From: G965215225 sp965215225
GTDB lineage: Bacteria > Pseudomonadota > Gammaproteobacteria > CBDBNL01 > JAAOII01
NCBI GenBank assembly: GCA_965215225.1
Contig: OZ244039.1
Span: 558,001-622,000, forward strand
Direction: 5' to 3'
Length of the DNA stretch: 64,000 bases
Numbering within the stretch: position 1 is the stretch's first letter; each line of letters opens with the position of its first letter. Below, in pieces: positions 45,203-54,216 of this stretch. The position numbers and the translations under genes are program-made. The notes beneath the pieces are model-generated. The model ran no database searches, was not told the origin of the DNA, and saw only the letters and a program-made list of their open reading frames with translations.

Positions 45203-47731
45203 TCAACGCGGGTTCAAGGTATTATCTAGCAGCATCTGGTTTAGTTCGGGTTCGCCATTCCCATCCAAAGACCACCAATCACGCCACTCGGTAGGACCGA
45301 TAGGAGTGCAGCGAATGGCAGGATACTCCATATTGGTGCCGAAGTCCCAGATACGATTGTCATCGGTTTTTTCACCCGCTTCTATGCTCCCACTATGATC
45401 CTTATCACACCAAACAGCCAAGGGCTCGTCCTCATTGCCAAATATATCCATATCCTCGTCCCAACTGGCATAAATCCCATCATAGCCTTCTGGCGTCCGA
45501 AGTTCATCGCTAGTTTGAGCTTCACCATGATTGCCACTAGTGACACCGCTAGTATCACTGTCCCAATAGGAAGCAACTCCCTCCCCGCTTCCAATCCCAG
45601 TCAGCGCAGGAGTATCACTACCTGAGACCACATAAGAATAAGCAATCTTGCCAGAGTTAAAATTTCCCGTCAGAACGCCTATAGCACTAGGCCCACTCAC
45701 CTCACCCACCACAACCGAAGAAGAAATAATCCGAGCGTCGTTGGCACTATTCCCCACCAGACCACCTATATTTCTACCAGTCCCGCGCACCTCACCCACC
45801 ACAACCGAAGAAGAAATAATCCGAGCGTCGTTGGCACCATCCCCCACCAGACCACCTATACTAGAGCCCCCTTTCACTTCACCCACCACAACCGAAGAAG
45901 AAATAATCTGAGCACCATTTCTACCATCCCCTACCAGACCACCTATACCAGTTTCCCCGCTTACCTCACCCGCCATAACCGAAGAATAATCAATCCGAAC
46001 ACCTTGACCACTCCCTATCAGACCACCTCCATCAGTAGTCCCACTCACTTGACCCACCACAACCGAAGAAGAAACTATCCGAGCCTCTTGACCCTGCCCC
46101 ATTAAACCTCCTACAAAAGCACCACCTATAATCTCCTCTACCACAATCGAAGAAGAAACTATCCGAGCCGAATCACCAGACCCCACTAGACCGCCAACCC
46201 TAATCCGACCCATCACTGTCTCAGCACTAAGACTAAGATTGCGAATCGTTGTATCTGCAGCCACATGGCCAAACAAGCCCACACAATTCTCGCCTGAACG
46301 ACTGATGTTTAAATCACTAATCGTCCAGCCGTTGCCGTCAAAAGTTCCACTGAAAGTAGTTCCTTGACATTCATTGGTAGAACTATCTGTATCATGACCT
46401 AAGGGTTGCCAGCCTTTGCCGCCTTCATCATCCGCATAGGTTGCAAGACTTATGTCCGCAACCAGTTCATAGCCATTACACACTCTAATGCCGCCATCAC
46501 CGCCACAGCCAGTGATATCAAGCGCCGCATTTTCCGCTGACCTGCTGCCATTGCCTTTTAGAGCATACCTCACTGAATTCAATTCCTCGTGTGTGGCTAG
46601 CTCTATCAACCCATCGCCATCATCATCTATGTCCGTCCCATCTGCTTCTCCATCCATATCGCAATCTTCTAATTTGGCACATCCCTTTGCCTCAACACCA
46701 TCTCCCACCCCATCATTATCGCAATCGGTATTTTGAACACACCCAGCCTCTTCATCACCATCTCTTCTTCCATCATCATCGCAATCAGCTTTTATTACAC
46801 AACTTGCCGCCACTTCATCTATATCTCTGATAGTGTCCCCATCGCAATCGGCTAACAACGAACATCTCACATTATCTGAATTATTCTGCTGCTCTATTGG
46901 ATCAGTATCATCCAGTTCATCATTATCGTCATCTGTATCTTCACTACTATCATCAAGGCAACCATCCCCATCATTATCGCTAGAAGGATTGCTTGTCCAA
47001 TTCAGCACCCCAGGAGAACAGTCGTCTGAACTATCAGCCACCCCATCATTATCATCGTCTGTATCTTCACCTGCATCCCGGCAGCCATCCCCATCATGAT
47101 CGGACGATGAATTGCTCCTCCAATCTATATCCCCAGCAGAACAGTCGTCCCCCTCAGTATCCTTAATACCATCATTATCATCGTCATCATCCACACTATT
47201 CGCTCGCCTATCTCCATCTGTATCCAGCCCTGGTCGAATGCCACCGTTGTTGTGGTCTTCCTCATTCTCTTCCCAAACAAAAACTATCTCCACCTCTTGC
47301 GGTCCGCCATCATCAAGTGTCCCTATAATCTGAAAGGTGTAATTGGATTGCTCATTTAACCCGAGAAAATGATATCTATCATCTATAAACTGGGCAGTGG
47401 CAATAATCCTCTCTACCGACCTGCCTCCACTGGTTGCCGTGATGTTCAAAGAGACGAAACTGCCGAAGTCCGATTGGTTGGCTATGACAAAGCCGCCCGG
47501 TATAGGAGCAAAAGTGAGTTTTACCTCAAAGGCACTAGCAGAACCCCCACTTGAACTGCCCCCCCCCCCCCCCCCCGCACAAGCGGTAAGAACCAAGAAG
47601 CTAATTCCAGCTAAGAAGAAGAGAAATCCCCTTGCCAGACAATATGAATGCCTGAGCAAGAAAGACGTCCTAACAAAAAGCTGTTGGAGGGCTGAAAATT
47701 CACCCCTATTTAATATAGTATTTTTTAACAT
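45203..47731 (-). CDS. GLUG-repeat lipoprotein with poly-G tract (single-module unit)
   Basis: 842 residues. The lipobox LVLTAC gives Cys51, followed at once by AGGGGGG encoded by an 18-G run. Then come a beta-sandwich domain (LTFAPIPGGFVIANQSDFG to VFVWEENEEDHNNGG), Asp-rich repeats of the NWTSNPSSDNDGDGC type and the Cys-paired DCDDDG type, DDDGDGLIELATHEELNSV with the head domain, seven GLUG repeats (IGGLVGDGANDARIISSSVV) and an EF-hand-like loop (DKDHSGSIEAGE). This domain order is exactly the unit repeated seven times in the giant protein, and is the only single copy here that includes the beta-sandwich. The frame is intact as sequenced, but any change in the G-run not divisible by three would remove almost the whole protein. 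Confidence 0.87.
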   Translation of the reverse strand: MLKNTILNRGEFSALQQLFVRTSFLLRHSYCLARGFLFFLAGISFLVLTACAGGGGGGSSSGGSASAFEVKLTFAPIPGGFVIANQSDFGSFVSLNITATSGGRSVERIIATAQFIDDRYHFLGLNEQSNYTFQIIGTLDDGGPQEVEIVFVWEENEEDHNNGGIRPGLDTDGDRRANSVDDDDDNDGIKDTEGDDCSAGDIDWRSNSSSDHDGDGCRDAGEDTDDDNDGVADSSDDCSPGVLNWTSNPSSDNDGDGCLDDSSEDTDDDNDELDDTDPIEQQNNSDNVRCSLLADCDGDTIRDIDEVAASCVIKADCDDDGRRDGDEEAGCVQNTDCDNDGVGDGVEAKGCAKLEDCDMDGEADGTDIDDDGDGLIELATHEELNSVRYALKGNGSRSAENAALDITGCGGDGGIRVCNGYELVADISLATYADDEGGKGWQPLGHDTDSSTNECQGTTFSGTFDGNGWTISDLNISRSGENCVGLFGHVAADTTIRNLSLSAETVMGRIRVGGLVGSGDSARIVSSSIVVEEIIGGAFVGGLMGQGQEARIVSSSVVVGQVSGTTDGGGLIGSGQGVRIDYSSVMAGEVSGETGIGGLVGDGRNGAQIISSSVVVGEVKGGSSIGGLVGDGANDARIISSSVVVGEVRGTGRNIGGLVGNSANDARIISSSVVVGEVSGPSAIGVLTGNFNSGKIAYSYVVSGSDTPALTGIGSGEGVASYWDSDTSGVTSGNHGEAQTSDELRTPEGYDGIYASWDEDMDIFGNEDEPLAVWCDKDHSGSIEAGEKTDDNRIWDFGTNMEYPAIRCTPIGPTEWRDWWSLDGNGEPELNQMLLDNTLNPR
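47559..47576 (-). repeat. 18-bp homopolymeric G tract (coding strand)
   Basis: The + strand shows 18 consecutive C; on the coding strand this is 18 G spanning the end of the Ala codon after the lipobox Cys and the following Gly codons. Tracts of this length are classic slipped-strand mispairing sites. The tract is in frame as given; its length in the assembly may itself be a consensus of variable reads. Confidence 0.95.
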
Positions 47732-47895
47732 AATGTCTTATTATACCTGATTAATAACAAAGTTAATAAAAAAATCCGGCGGAAGAAATTAAATTTGCCT
47801 GTCATAGTGTTTTATTATAGCTGATCAATAACAAAGCTAATAACAAAAAGCTGTTGAAAGAATTTAAATTTACTTGCCATAGTGCTTTATTATAG
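47729..47895 (-). promoter_or_regulatory. Three tandem 74-75-bp promoter-like units upstream of GLUG gene
   Basis: The blocks catAatgtcttattatacc (47729), catagtgttttattatagct (47803) and catagtgctttattatagct (47878) repeat at 74 and 75 bp. Each contains a - strand TATAAT (47740-47745, 47814-47819, 47889-47894). The copy nearest the gene sits only about 9 bp from the ATG, so an upstream copy is more likely to drive a normal leader. The rest, up to 48244, holds no gene that I can see. Confidence 0.55.
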
Positions 47896-48244
47896 CTGCT
47901 ATATGACTTAGATTGACAAGCCTTTGAAGAATTATCCATTTGTTCCATAAGGTAGATTATAACCGATTGATTAACAACATGAAAGCAATTACACAAAAAA
48001 AAACAGGAAAAATCTGCCTTCAAAGAAGAACAACAAGTGCCTCTCGACTAGAAAACAGGGACAAGGACAAAGAAATGCGCCTTAGCTAATCAACCCAAGG
48101 CTTTCATTAGTTAGGATATCAAGGGTTCTATAAATTACTTGGAGGGATTATAGAGCTTTTGGATTGAACTATGAGGAGAGGAAAATCTTTTCATTTTTGC
48201 CTAGTTGCTGTGTTTTTTTGCTAATATGCTGTCACAATAGTATT

Positions 48245-49816
48245 ATGGAGTCGCTTAATATTGTTTGCCAAACAAAGAGGGTTCAGTTTAATGGAGAAAA
48301 CTATACTTTACCAAGGGTTTGGCATAATCTCTCCCCATCTATTCTTGCGCAGCACATAGTTGAGCGAGCTGAAGGGACTATTACTAATGAGGGCGCCGTC
48401 CTATGTAGGACAGGTAGATTCACTGGTAGGTGTCCTCAAGATAGGTTCATAGTGAGGGATGATACTACTGTTGATACTGTTGATTGGGGCAAGGTTAATC
48501 AGCCTTTTGCCTTAGACAGGTTTGATGAGCTGACAAAAAGACTGATGACTTCCCTTTGTCATCAGGAAGTCTATATGAGAAATGTCATTGCATCTGAGCC
48601 CTATAGGTTGAGGGTGTGTGTCCTATCTACTACTGCTTATCATAGTCTATTTGCTTCCAATATGTTCTTGCCTAGCCAAGAGGAAGCTTATGATTTGCTG
48701 GTTTTGGTGGATCCTTCATTTACTGCCGACCCAAGGCGGGATGGGACTAGAAATGAACACTTTGTCTTGCTAAATATAGAGGCGGGGATTCTCTGTATAG
48801 GTGGAACTGGTTATACGGGTGAGGTGAAGAAGGGGATCTTTACTTTGCTAAATTATTTACTGCCGCGACGTCATTCGGTTTTAACCATGCACTGCGGCGC
48901 CAATAGAAACAAAGAAGGAACTAGCGCCCTCTTTTTTGGCTTATCTGGGACTGGTAAGACGACCCTGTCTTCTGACCCCAACCGCTTTATCATAGGAGAC
49001 GATGAGCATGGATGGGATGATCGCGGGATTTTCAACATTGAAAATGGTTGCTATGCTAAGGTGATTAATATAGAGGAGGAAAAAGAGCCTCTTATTTGGC
49101 AAGCCATTAAGCCCCATGCCCTGTTGGAAAATCTAGTGGCTGAAAAGGGCAGGGTAAATTATCACGACGATACTATCACTGAGAATACGAGGGTCTCTTA
49201 TCCGCTGTCACACATAGAACAGCGGGCTCCTGAGACCCTATCTTCTCATCCGCGCGACATCTTCTTCTTGTCCTGTGATGCCTTCGGTGTTCTTCCTCCT
49301 CTATCCTTGCTTACTCATGAGCAGGCTATTTTCTATTTTCTTTGTGGTTATACCGCCAAGGTGGCTGGGACTGAGCAGGGTATTAGGGAGCCGAAGGCAG
49401 CCTTTTCTAGTTGCTTTGGCTCTCCTTTTCTGCCACTGGCGCCAAGGCTCTATACTAGGCTGCTAAAAGAAAAACTAATAGAACATCAAGTGAGAGTTTG
49501 GCTGGTAAATACTGGCTGGACTGGCGGGCCCTATGGGGTTGGCAATCGCATTAACCTATCCTATACAAGGGCTCTCCTTGATGCGGCTCTCAATGATAGG
49601 CTGGATCCAACCAATATGAAGCGCCATCGGATTTTTGGTCTTGCTATGCCGTCTTCCTGTCCATCAGTGCCTGATGAACTTCTTGATCCTACTTGGGATG
49701 ACAAGAATGCTTATGATAATCAAGCCCATTGTCTCATGAGCCAACTCATCAAACATAGTAGCTTGAATGAGCGAAAGGTCAAAGAAAAGGTAATGGATAG
49801 GGTAATCAGTTCCTAA
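48245..49816 (+). CDS. pckA: Phosphoenolpyruvate carboxykinase (ATP)
   Basis: 523 residues from MESLNIVCQ, the normal length; the frame is open 27 codons further upstream, but that extension is outside the family. It converts oxaloacetate plus ATP to PEP in gluconeogenesis. The Walker A motif is FGLSGTGKTTLS (residues 231-242), the metal/ATP motif is IGDDEHGWDD (250-259), and GGTGYTGEVKKGIF (186-199) is the PEPCK signature. TGWTGGPYGVGNRI, near residue 425, is also conserved. The enzyme suggests a cell that can make sugars from organic acids. The esterase gene follows after 47 bp. Confidence 0.95.
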   Translation: MESLNIVCQTKRVQFNGENYTLPRVWHNLSPSILAQHIVERAEGTITNEGAVLCRTGRFTGRCPQDRFIVRDDTTVDTVDWGKVNQPFALDRFDELTKRLMTSLCHQEVYMRNVIASEPYRLRVCVLSTTAYHSLFASNMFLPSQEEAYDLLVLVDPSFTADPRRDGTRNEHFVLLNIEAGILCIGGTGYTGEVKKGIFTLLNYLLPRRHSVLTMHCGANRNKEGTSALFFGLSGTGKTTLSSDPNRFIIGDDEHGWDDRGIFNIENGCYAKVINIEEEKEPLIWQAIKPHALLENLVAEKGRVNYHDDTITENTRVSYPLSHIEQRAPETLSSHPRDIFFLSCDAFGVLPPLSLLTHEQAIFYFLCGYTAKVAGTEQGIREPKAAFSSCFGSPFLPLAPRLYTRLLKEKLIEHQVRVWLVNTGWTGGPYGVGNRINLSYTRALLDAALNDRLDPTNMKRHRIFGLAMPSSCPSVPDELLDPTWDDKNAYDNQAHCLMSQLIKHSSLNERKVKEKVMDRVISS

Positions 49817-49863
49817 GACTAGTTTCATAAAGCCAGTAGAATATGTTATCTATTGATTGCTAA

Positions 49864-50517
49864 ATGTTAGAGACCCTTGTGCTATCCCCCAAAGACGCTG
49901 ATGCGAGTGTCCTCTTTTTACATGGACTCAGCGCCTCAGCCGAAGATATATTGCCAGTGGTGCTTATGCTCCAACAGGCAGATTATGGCTCGGCTAAATT
50001 AAGGTTTGTTCTACCCAGTGCTGCTCAGATGCCAGTGTCCTTGAATAATGGGACAGTCATGCCAAGCTGGTATGACATAGTCCAGCTTGACCCGCCTAAG
50101 GTGGATTGCGATGGAGTTCAACAGGCTCTTCGCCAGCTAGATGAACTGGTGAGACAAGAAATTGCTATGGGTATAGATGCCAAGAGGATAATTCTTATAG
50201 GCTATTCCCAAGGCGGCTCAGTGACCCTAGCCTATGGGATGGAGATGAATCAGCAGCTGGGAGGTGTGGTCGGATTGTCTTGTTTTCTGCCTCCCTGTTC
50301 TCGCCAACCTAGCCAGGCTAATTTGACTAGTCCTTTTTTGTTGATGCATGGGGTTGCTGATGAGACGGTTCCCTTTCTCTATGTCAAGGATACTATTGAC
50401 GAATTGGAGAAGAGGGGTTATGAACATGAACTCAAGACCCATCCCTATGGTCATCTCATAGATGAAGGACATATTAAGTATCTGAGCGAATGGATAGGGA
50501 CTATTTTGAAGCGCTGA
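49864..50517 (+). CDS. Carboxylesterase / phospholipase family serine hydrolase
   Basis: 217 residues, alpha/beta hydrolase fold of the bacterial carboxylesterase II (acyl-protein thioesterase-like) group. The oxyanion segment is LFLHGLSASAED. The nucleophile is Ser115 in GYSQGGS, the acid is Asp166 in HGVADETVP, and the base is probably His197 in YGHLID. Cytoplasmic (no signal peptide); it hydrolyses short-chain esters, and the true substrate is unknown. Pieces of its 3' half (GYSQGGSVTL.YGM and the last codons) are copied three times just downstream, interleaved with pieces of accC. Confidence 0.88.
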   Translation: MLETLVLSPKDADASVLFLHGLSASAEDILPVVLMLQQADYGSAKLRFVLPSAAQMPVSLNNGTVMPSWYDIVQLDPPKVDCDGVQQALRQLDELVRQEIAMGIDAKRIILIGYSQGGSVTLAYGMEMNQQLGGVVGLSCFLPPCSRQPSQANLTSPFLLMHGVADETVPFLYVKDTIDELEKRGYEHELKTHPYGHLIDEGHIKYLSEWIGTILKR

Positions 50518-51293
50518 AATAATCTTAGCAACCAATGAATCGTAGGTAATAGAGAGGGACAGTATAGCCGCCAAGCAGATAATTCTTATAGGCTAGTTCC
50601 AAGGAGGCTCGGTGACCCTAGTCTATGGAATGGGAATATTAGGTATCTGAGCGAGTGGATTGGGACCTAGGCGCTAGTTGATGGAAATGCTATCTCCTCC
50701 GCTGATGAACTCGGGTGCTTGCAATATGTTGCGATGGAGTTCGGTATTGGTTTGGATTCCATCAATATAGAGTTCTTCTAAGGCGTTATAAATTCGCTTG
50801 ATGGCGATGGCGATTGCCATAAGAAATAATCTTAGCAACCAATGAATCGTAGGTAATAGAGAGGGACAGTATAGCCGCCAAGCAGATAATTCTTATAGGC
50901 TAGTTCCAAGGAGGCTCGGTGACCCTAGTCTATGGAATGGGAATATTAGGTATCTGAGCGAATGGATAGGGACTATTCTGCGGCGCTAGTTGATGGGCAT
51001 ACTTGTCTTCTCCGTGATAAATTCGGGTGGGCATGTTGCGATGGAGTTCGGTATTGGTTTGGATTCCATCAATATAGAGTTCTTCTAAGGCGTTATACAT
51101 TCTCTTGATGGCGATGGCGATTGCCATAAGAAATAATCTTAGCAACCAATGAGTCGTAAGTAATAGGGAGGGACGGTATAGCCGCCAAGCAAATAATTCT
51201 TATAGGCTACTCTTAGGTCCCAGGGGGCTCAGTGACCCTAGCCTAAAGATACGGATGGGACAATGACAAAGATATGGGTGGTTGGATTGGGAC
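50518..51293. repeat. Three ~307-bp composite repeats made of esterase and accC fragments
   Basis: No intact gene. The block gaaataatcttagcaaccaa occurs at 50516, 50823 and 51130 (307-bp steps) and once more inside true accC (51460). Each unit contains, in + order: an antisense accC fragment encoding YDSLVAKII; a sense esterase fragment (ataattcttataggctagtt, from IILIGYSQGG); the esterase end (aggtatctgagcgaatggat); and the antisense accC 3' end (ALEELYIDGIQTNTELHRN). The esterase and accC converge, so the unit is an amplified copy of their junction with internal deletions. A 71-codon - strand frame (50930-51145) is an accC relic. Confidence 0.9.
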
Positions 51294-52628
51294 TTAGGCG
51301 CTGAGATAGTTGATGGAGATGCTATCTCCTCCGCTGATGAATTCGGGTGCTTGTAGTATATTGCGATGGAGTTCGGTATTGGTTTGGATTCCATCAATAT
51401 AGAGTTCTTCTAAGGCGTTATACATTCGCTTGATGGCAATGGCGCGGGTATTGCCATAAGAAATAATCTTAGCAACCAATGAATCGTAGTAGGGGGGAAC
51501 AGTATAGCCGCCATAGATATGGGAGTCTACTCTGATACCGGGACCGCCAGGCGCATGAAAATGCTTTATGGTTCCAGGGCTGGGAATAAAGGTTTGGTAG
51601 TTCTCCGCATTAATGCGACATTCAATTGCATGACCCTTCATCGCGATTTCTTTTTGGGTGAAAGAAAGGGGATTGCCCGCAGCTATGGATAGCTGTTCTT
51701 TAACAATGTCGCGCTGGCATATCTCTTCACTGACTGGGTGCTCTACTTGAACTCGGGTGTTCATCTCAATGAAATAGAAGTTGGGTTTTTCATAGAGAAA
51801 CTCAAAAGTGCCGGCTCCTTGGTATTTCATTTCTTTACAGGCGGCAACACAGGCTGAGGTTACTCGATCATAGGCTTTGGGGTCTATAGATGGTGCAGGT
51901 GCTTCCTCAATCAGTTTCTGATGGCGGCGTTGAATGGAACAGTCGCGCGTGCCTAGATGAACGGCATTGCCATGGGAATCTGCCAGCACCTGTATTTCAA
52001 CATGGCGGGGATGAACTAAGAATTTCTCCATATAAACAGCGTCATTACCGAAGGCATTGGCTGCTTCGCTGCGGGTTAGAGCGATGGCTCCCGCCAGTTC
52101 TTCTTCGCTATAGACCACTCTCATACCTCGCCCGCCGCCACCGGCCGCGGCTTTGATGATGATGGGATAGCCGATCTTTTGAGCTAGGGCCGCATTCTTC
52201 TTATTATCATCAGTAAGCACGCCATCAGAACCAGGCACTGTTGGCACCTTGGCTTTGCGCATCGCATTGATTGCCGACACCTTATCGCCCATGAGACGAA
52301 TCAGCGGGGCAGCTGGGCCAATAAACTTATAGCCGCTTTGTTCAATCTGTTCGGCAAAGTCGGCATTTTCTGCTAGAAAGCCATAACCTGGATGCACCGC
52401 CTCAGCGCCAGTAACCTCACAGGCGCTGATGATGCGTGAAATCTCTAAATAGCTCTGGCGCGAATCGTTTGGCCCAATACATACAGATTGATCCGCTAGG
52501 CGAACATGCATCAGGTCCTTATCTACTTGTGAATAGACGGCGACAGTTTGAATGCCTAGTTCGCGACAAGCGCGCAACACCCTTAAGGCTATTTCGCCGC
52601 GATTAGCGATGAGAACCTTGTTGAACAT
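51294..52628 (-). CDS. accC: Acetyl-CoA carboxylase, biotin carboxylase subunit
   Basis: 444 residues (E. coli 449). It carboxylates biotin on AccB using ATP and bicarbonate, the first step of fatty acid synthesis. It is an ATP-grasp fold: Lys159 (IIIKAAAGGGGRGMR) in the glycine-rich lid, RDCSIQRRHQKLIEEAPAP, and the catalytic MNTRVQVEHPVSE. It starts directly after the accB stop (TAG then ATG). The C-terminus (FISGGDSISINYLSA) is shorter than in E. coli. Fragments of its 3' third are repeated downstream; the copy here is the only complete one. Confidence 0.96.
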   Translation of the reverse strand: MFNKVLIANRGEIALRVLRACRELGIQTVAVYSQVDKDLMHVRLADQSVCIGPNDSRQSYLEISRIISACEVTGAEAVHPGYGFLAENADFAEQIEQSGYKFIGPAAPLIRLMGDKVSAINAMRKAKVPTVPGSDGVLTDDNKKNAALAQKIGYPIIIKAAAGGGGRGMRVVYSEEELAGAIALTRSEAANAFGNDAVYMEKFLVHPRHVEIQVLADSHGNAVHLGTRDCSIQRRHQKLIEEAPAPSIDPKAYDRVTSACVAACKEMKYQGAGTFEFLYEKPNFYFIEMNTRVQVEHPVSEEICQRDIVKEQLSIAAGNPLSFTQKEIAMKGHAIECRINAENYQTFIPSPGTIKHFHAPGGPGIRVDSHIYGGYTVPPYYDSLVAKIISYGNTRAIAIKRMYNALEELYIDGIQTNTELHRNILQAPEFISGGDSISINYLSA

Positions 52629-53063
52629 CTATTTGGTAATAACAAACAAGACTTGACCGAATTCCACTGCCGCCCCATCTTCTACTGGAATAGATTTAAT
52701 CCGACCGGTATGATTGCACTTTATCTTGTTCATAGTCTTCATGGCTTCTATGATGCAGAGCACATCTCCTGGTTTGACTCTGTCTCCTTCCTTGACAAAA
52801 GGAGCCGCTCCCGGCGTGCTGGCGCGGTAAAAGGTGCCTACCATTGGAGATTCAACCTCCTGGCCGCTTGCTTCTTCTTGTGGCTTGGTCTCAGCGGCTG
52901 CGGTTTTTTCTGGCTGAACCACTTGGGGAAGCTGGGGAATAGGGATGCCGTGAACCTTGGGTTTGACCAATCTAATCGTGGTGCCCTTAGAGCTAATCTC
53001 CATCTCTTCAAGGGAAGAGTTTTCTAGAATCTTTATCAATTCTTTAATCTTCTTTGTTTCCAT
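52629..53063 (-). CDS. accB: Biotin carboxyl carrier protein of acetyl-CoA carboxylase
   Basis: 144 residues. It carries biotin between the carboxylase and transcarboxylase sites. The biotinyl domain is VESPMVGTFYR to the end; the biotinylated Lys109 lies in EAMKTMN (usually EAMKMMN, so one Met is replaced by Thr). A Pro/Glu/Ala-rich linker (residues 40-70) joins it to the N-terminal oligomerisation helix. The start overlaps the aroQ stop by one base (TAATG), and the accC ATG follows the accB stop directly. Tight coupling in the order aroQ-accB-accC is typical of gammaproteobacteria. Confidence 0.96.
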   Translation of the reverse strand: METKKIKELIKILENSSLEEMEISSKGTTIRLVKPKVHGIPIPQLPQVVQPEKTAAAETKPQEEASGQEVESPMVGTFYRASTPGAAPFVKEGDRVKPGDVLCIIEAMKTMNKIKCNHTGRIKSIPVEDGAAVEFGQVLFVITK

Positions 53064-53518
53064 TATGACTTTTCTCCTGAGTTGTTTAGCTGGCTGATGG
53101 CCGCAGTGAGAGCCAATTCATAGCTGAGAGCGCCAAACCCGCAAATAGATCCGATAGCAGTATCCGCAAGAACGGAGCTATGACGGAAAGACTCGCGCTT
53201 ATAGACATTGCTAAGATGAACCTCGATGAAAGGGAGCTCTACGGCAACCAATGCGTCGCGCAATGCCAAACTGGTGTGTGATAGACCAGCTGCATTAATA
53301 ATAATGAATTCTGTTTTAGCTTGCCGAGCCTGTTGAATATGGTCAATGAGTGCCCCCTCATTGTTGGATTGAAAACTGCTGACTTGATAGCCTTGAGCCC
53401 TGGCTTGTTGAACCAGTCGGGCATCTATCTCGGCTAGAGTAGTCTTGCCATATATATGAGGTTCTCGTTCGCCTAGCAGATTGAGATTAGGCCCGTGTAG
53501 AATAAGTATCTTTTTCAT
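53063..53518 (-). CDS. aroQ: 3-dehydroquinate dehydratase, type II
   Basis: 151 residues. It converts 3-dehydroquinate to 3-dehydroshikimate in the shikimate pathway. Active-site Arg18 and Tyr23 lie in LLGEREPHIYGKTTL, and His101 in IEVHLSNVYKRESFRHSS. The usual QSNHEG reads QSNNEG here (His to Asn). The protein is a small flavodoxin-like fold forming dodecamers in other bacteria. It is first in the aroQ-accB-accC unit; 72 AT-rich bases (53519-53590) before it hold the likely promoter. Confidence 0.95.
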   Translation of the reverse strand: MKKILILHGPNLNLLGEREPHIYGKTTLAEIDARLVQQARAQGYQVSSFQSNNEGALIDHIQQARQAKTEFIIINAAGLSHTSLALRDALVAVELPFIEVHLSNVYKRESFRHSSVLADTAIGSICGFGALSYELALTAAISQLNNSGEKS

Positions 53519-53590
53519 AAGTGAGATTTTGCCATAAAAAGTTATAACTGGTGCTTTTATTAGGCATCTATTTTATATTTTATATTTTAG

Positions 53591-54214
53591 CTATTTTAGC
53601 CTTAATTGGCGGGCAATATAACGGGCTAGGATATCTGCTTCCAAATGGACCTGAGTATTCTCGTTATAGTCTCCTATGATGGTGTTGGTTAGAGTCCAAG
53701 GGACAATCATGACATCAAAACTGTGCTCATTGAGCCGATTGACCGTCAGGCTAACCCCATCTACTGCAATACTTCCTTTTTCGGCAACCAAAGACATAAT
53801 CCTAGTTGGCGCATTAATGCTTAGTTGAAGATTGACCCCTTGGCGATTGAGCCTAGCTAGTTTTCCTATGCCATCTATATGACCAGTCACCAGATGACCG
53901 CCAATTTCATCACCTAATCGGAGGGCAGGTTCTAGATTCACCTTCTGGCCTGGTTGCCATGACCCTATTAAGGTTCGTTGTAAGGTCTCATCACTGACAT
54001 CAAAAGCCAGCTGATCCTCTTTAATCTCACAGATGGTCAAGCAGCTGCCGTTTAGGGCTAGGCTTGCGCCCTTATAGGGTTGAAGACTCTTATGAAGTTG
54101 AGTGCCCTCATGAAGTTGGGGAGGGCTGATTATTCTAATGCTTAGCCGCTTGCCACCAGCTTGGCTACTAATCGCCATTACCTCTCCTAAGGAGGAAACA
54201 ATACCACTAAACAT
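53591..54214 (-). CDS. ribE: Riboflavin synthase (alpha subunit)
   Basis: 207 residues. It dismutates two 6,7-dimethyl-8-ribityllumazine molecules to riboflavin. The protein is two tandem lumazine-binding beta-barrels: MFSGIVSSLGEV with GASLALNGSCLTI in the first, and HLVTGHIDGIGKL with GSIAVDGVSLTVN in the second. Starts two bases after the slt stop, so it is probably co-transcribed with slt. Also called ribC in E. coli nomenclature. Confidence 0.95.
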   Translation of the reverse strand: MFSGIVSSLGEVMAISSQAGGKRLSIRIISPPQLHEGTQLHKSLQPYKGASLALNGSCLTICEIKEDQLAFDVSDETLQRTLIGSWQPGQKVNLEPALRLGDEIGGHLVTGHIDGIGKLARLNRQGVNLQLSINAPTRIMSLVAEKGSIAVDGVSLTVNRLNEHSFDVMIVPWTLTNTIIGDYNENTQVHLEADILARYIARQLRLK

Positions 54215-54216
54215 TC

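Noticed and set aside
48164..48244. N-terminal extension of pckA
   Set aside because: The extra 27 residues are absent from the family, and the ATG at 48245 gives the normal length.
51890..52156. 88-codon + strand frame inside accC
   Set aside because: Antisense shadow of a conserved coding region; no family resemblance.
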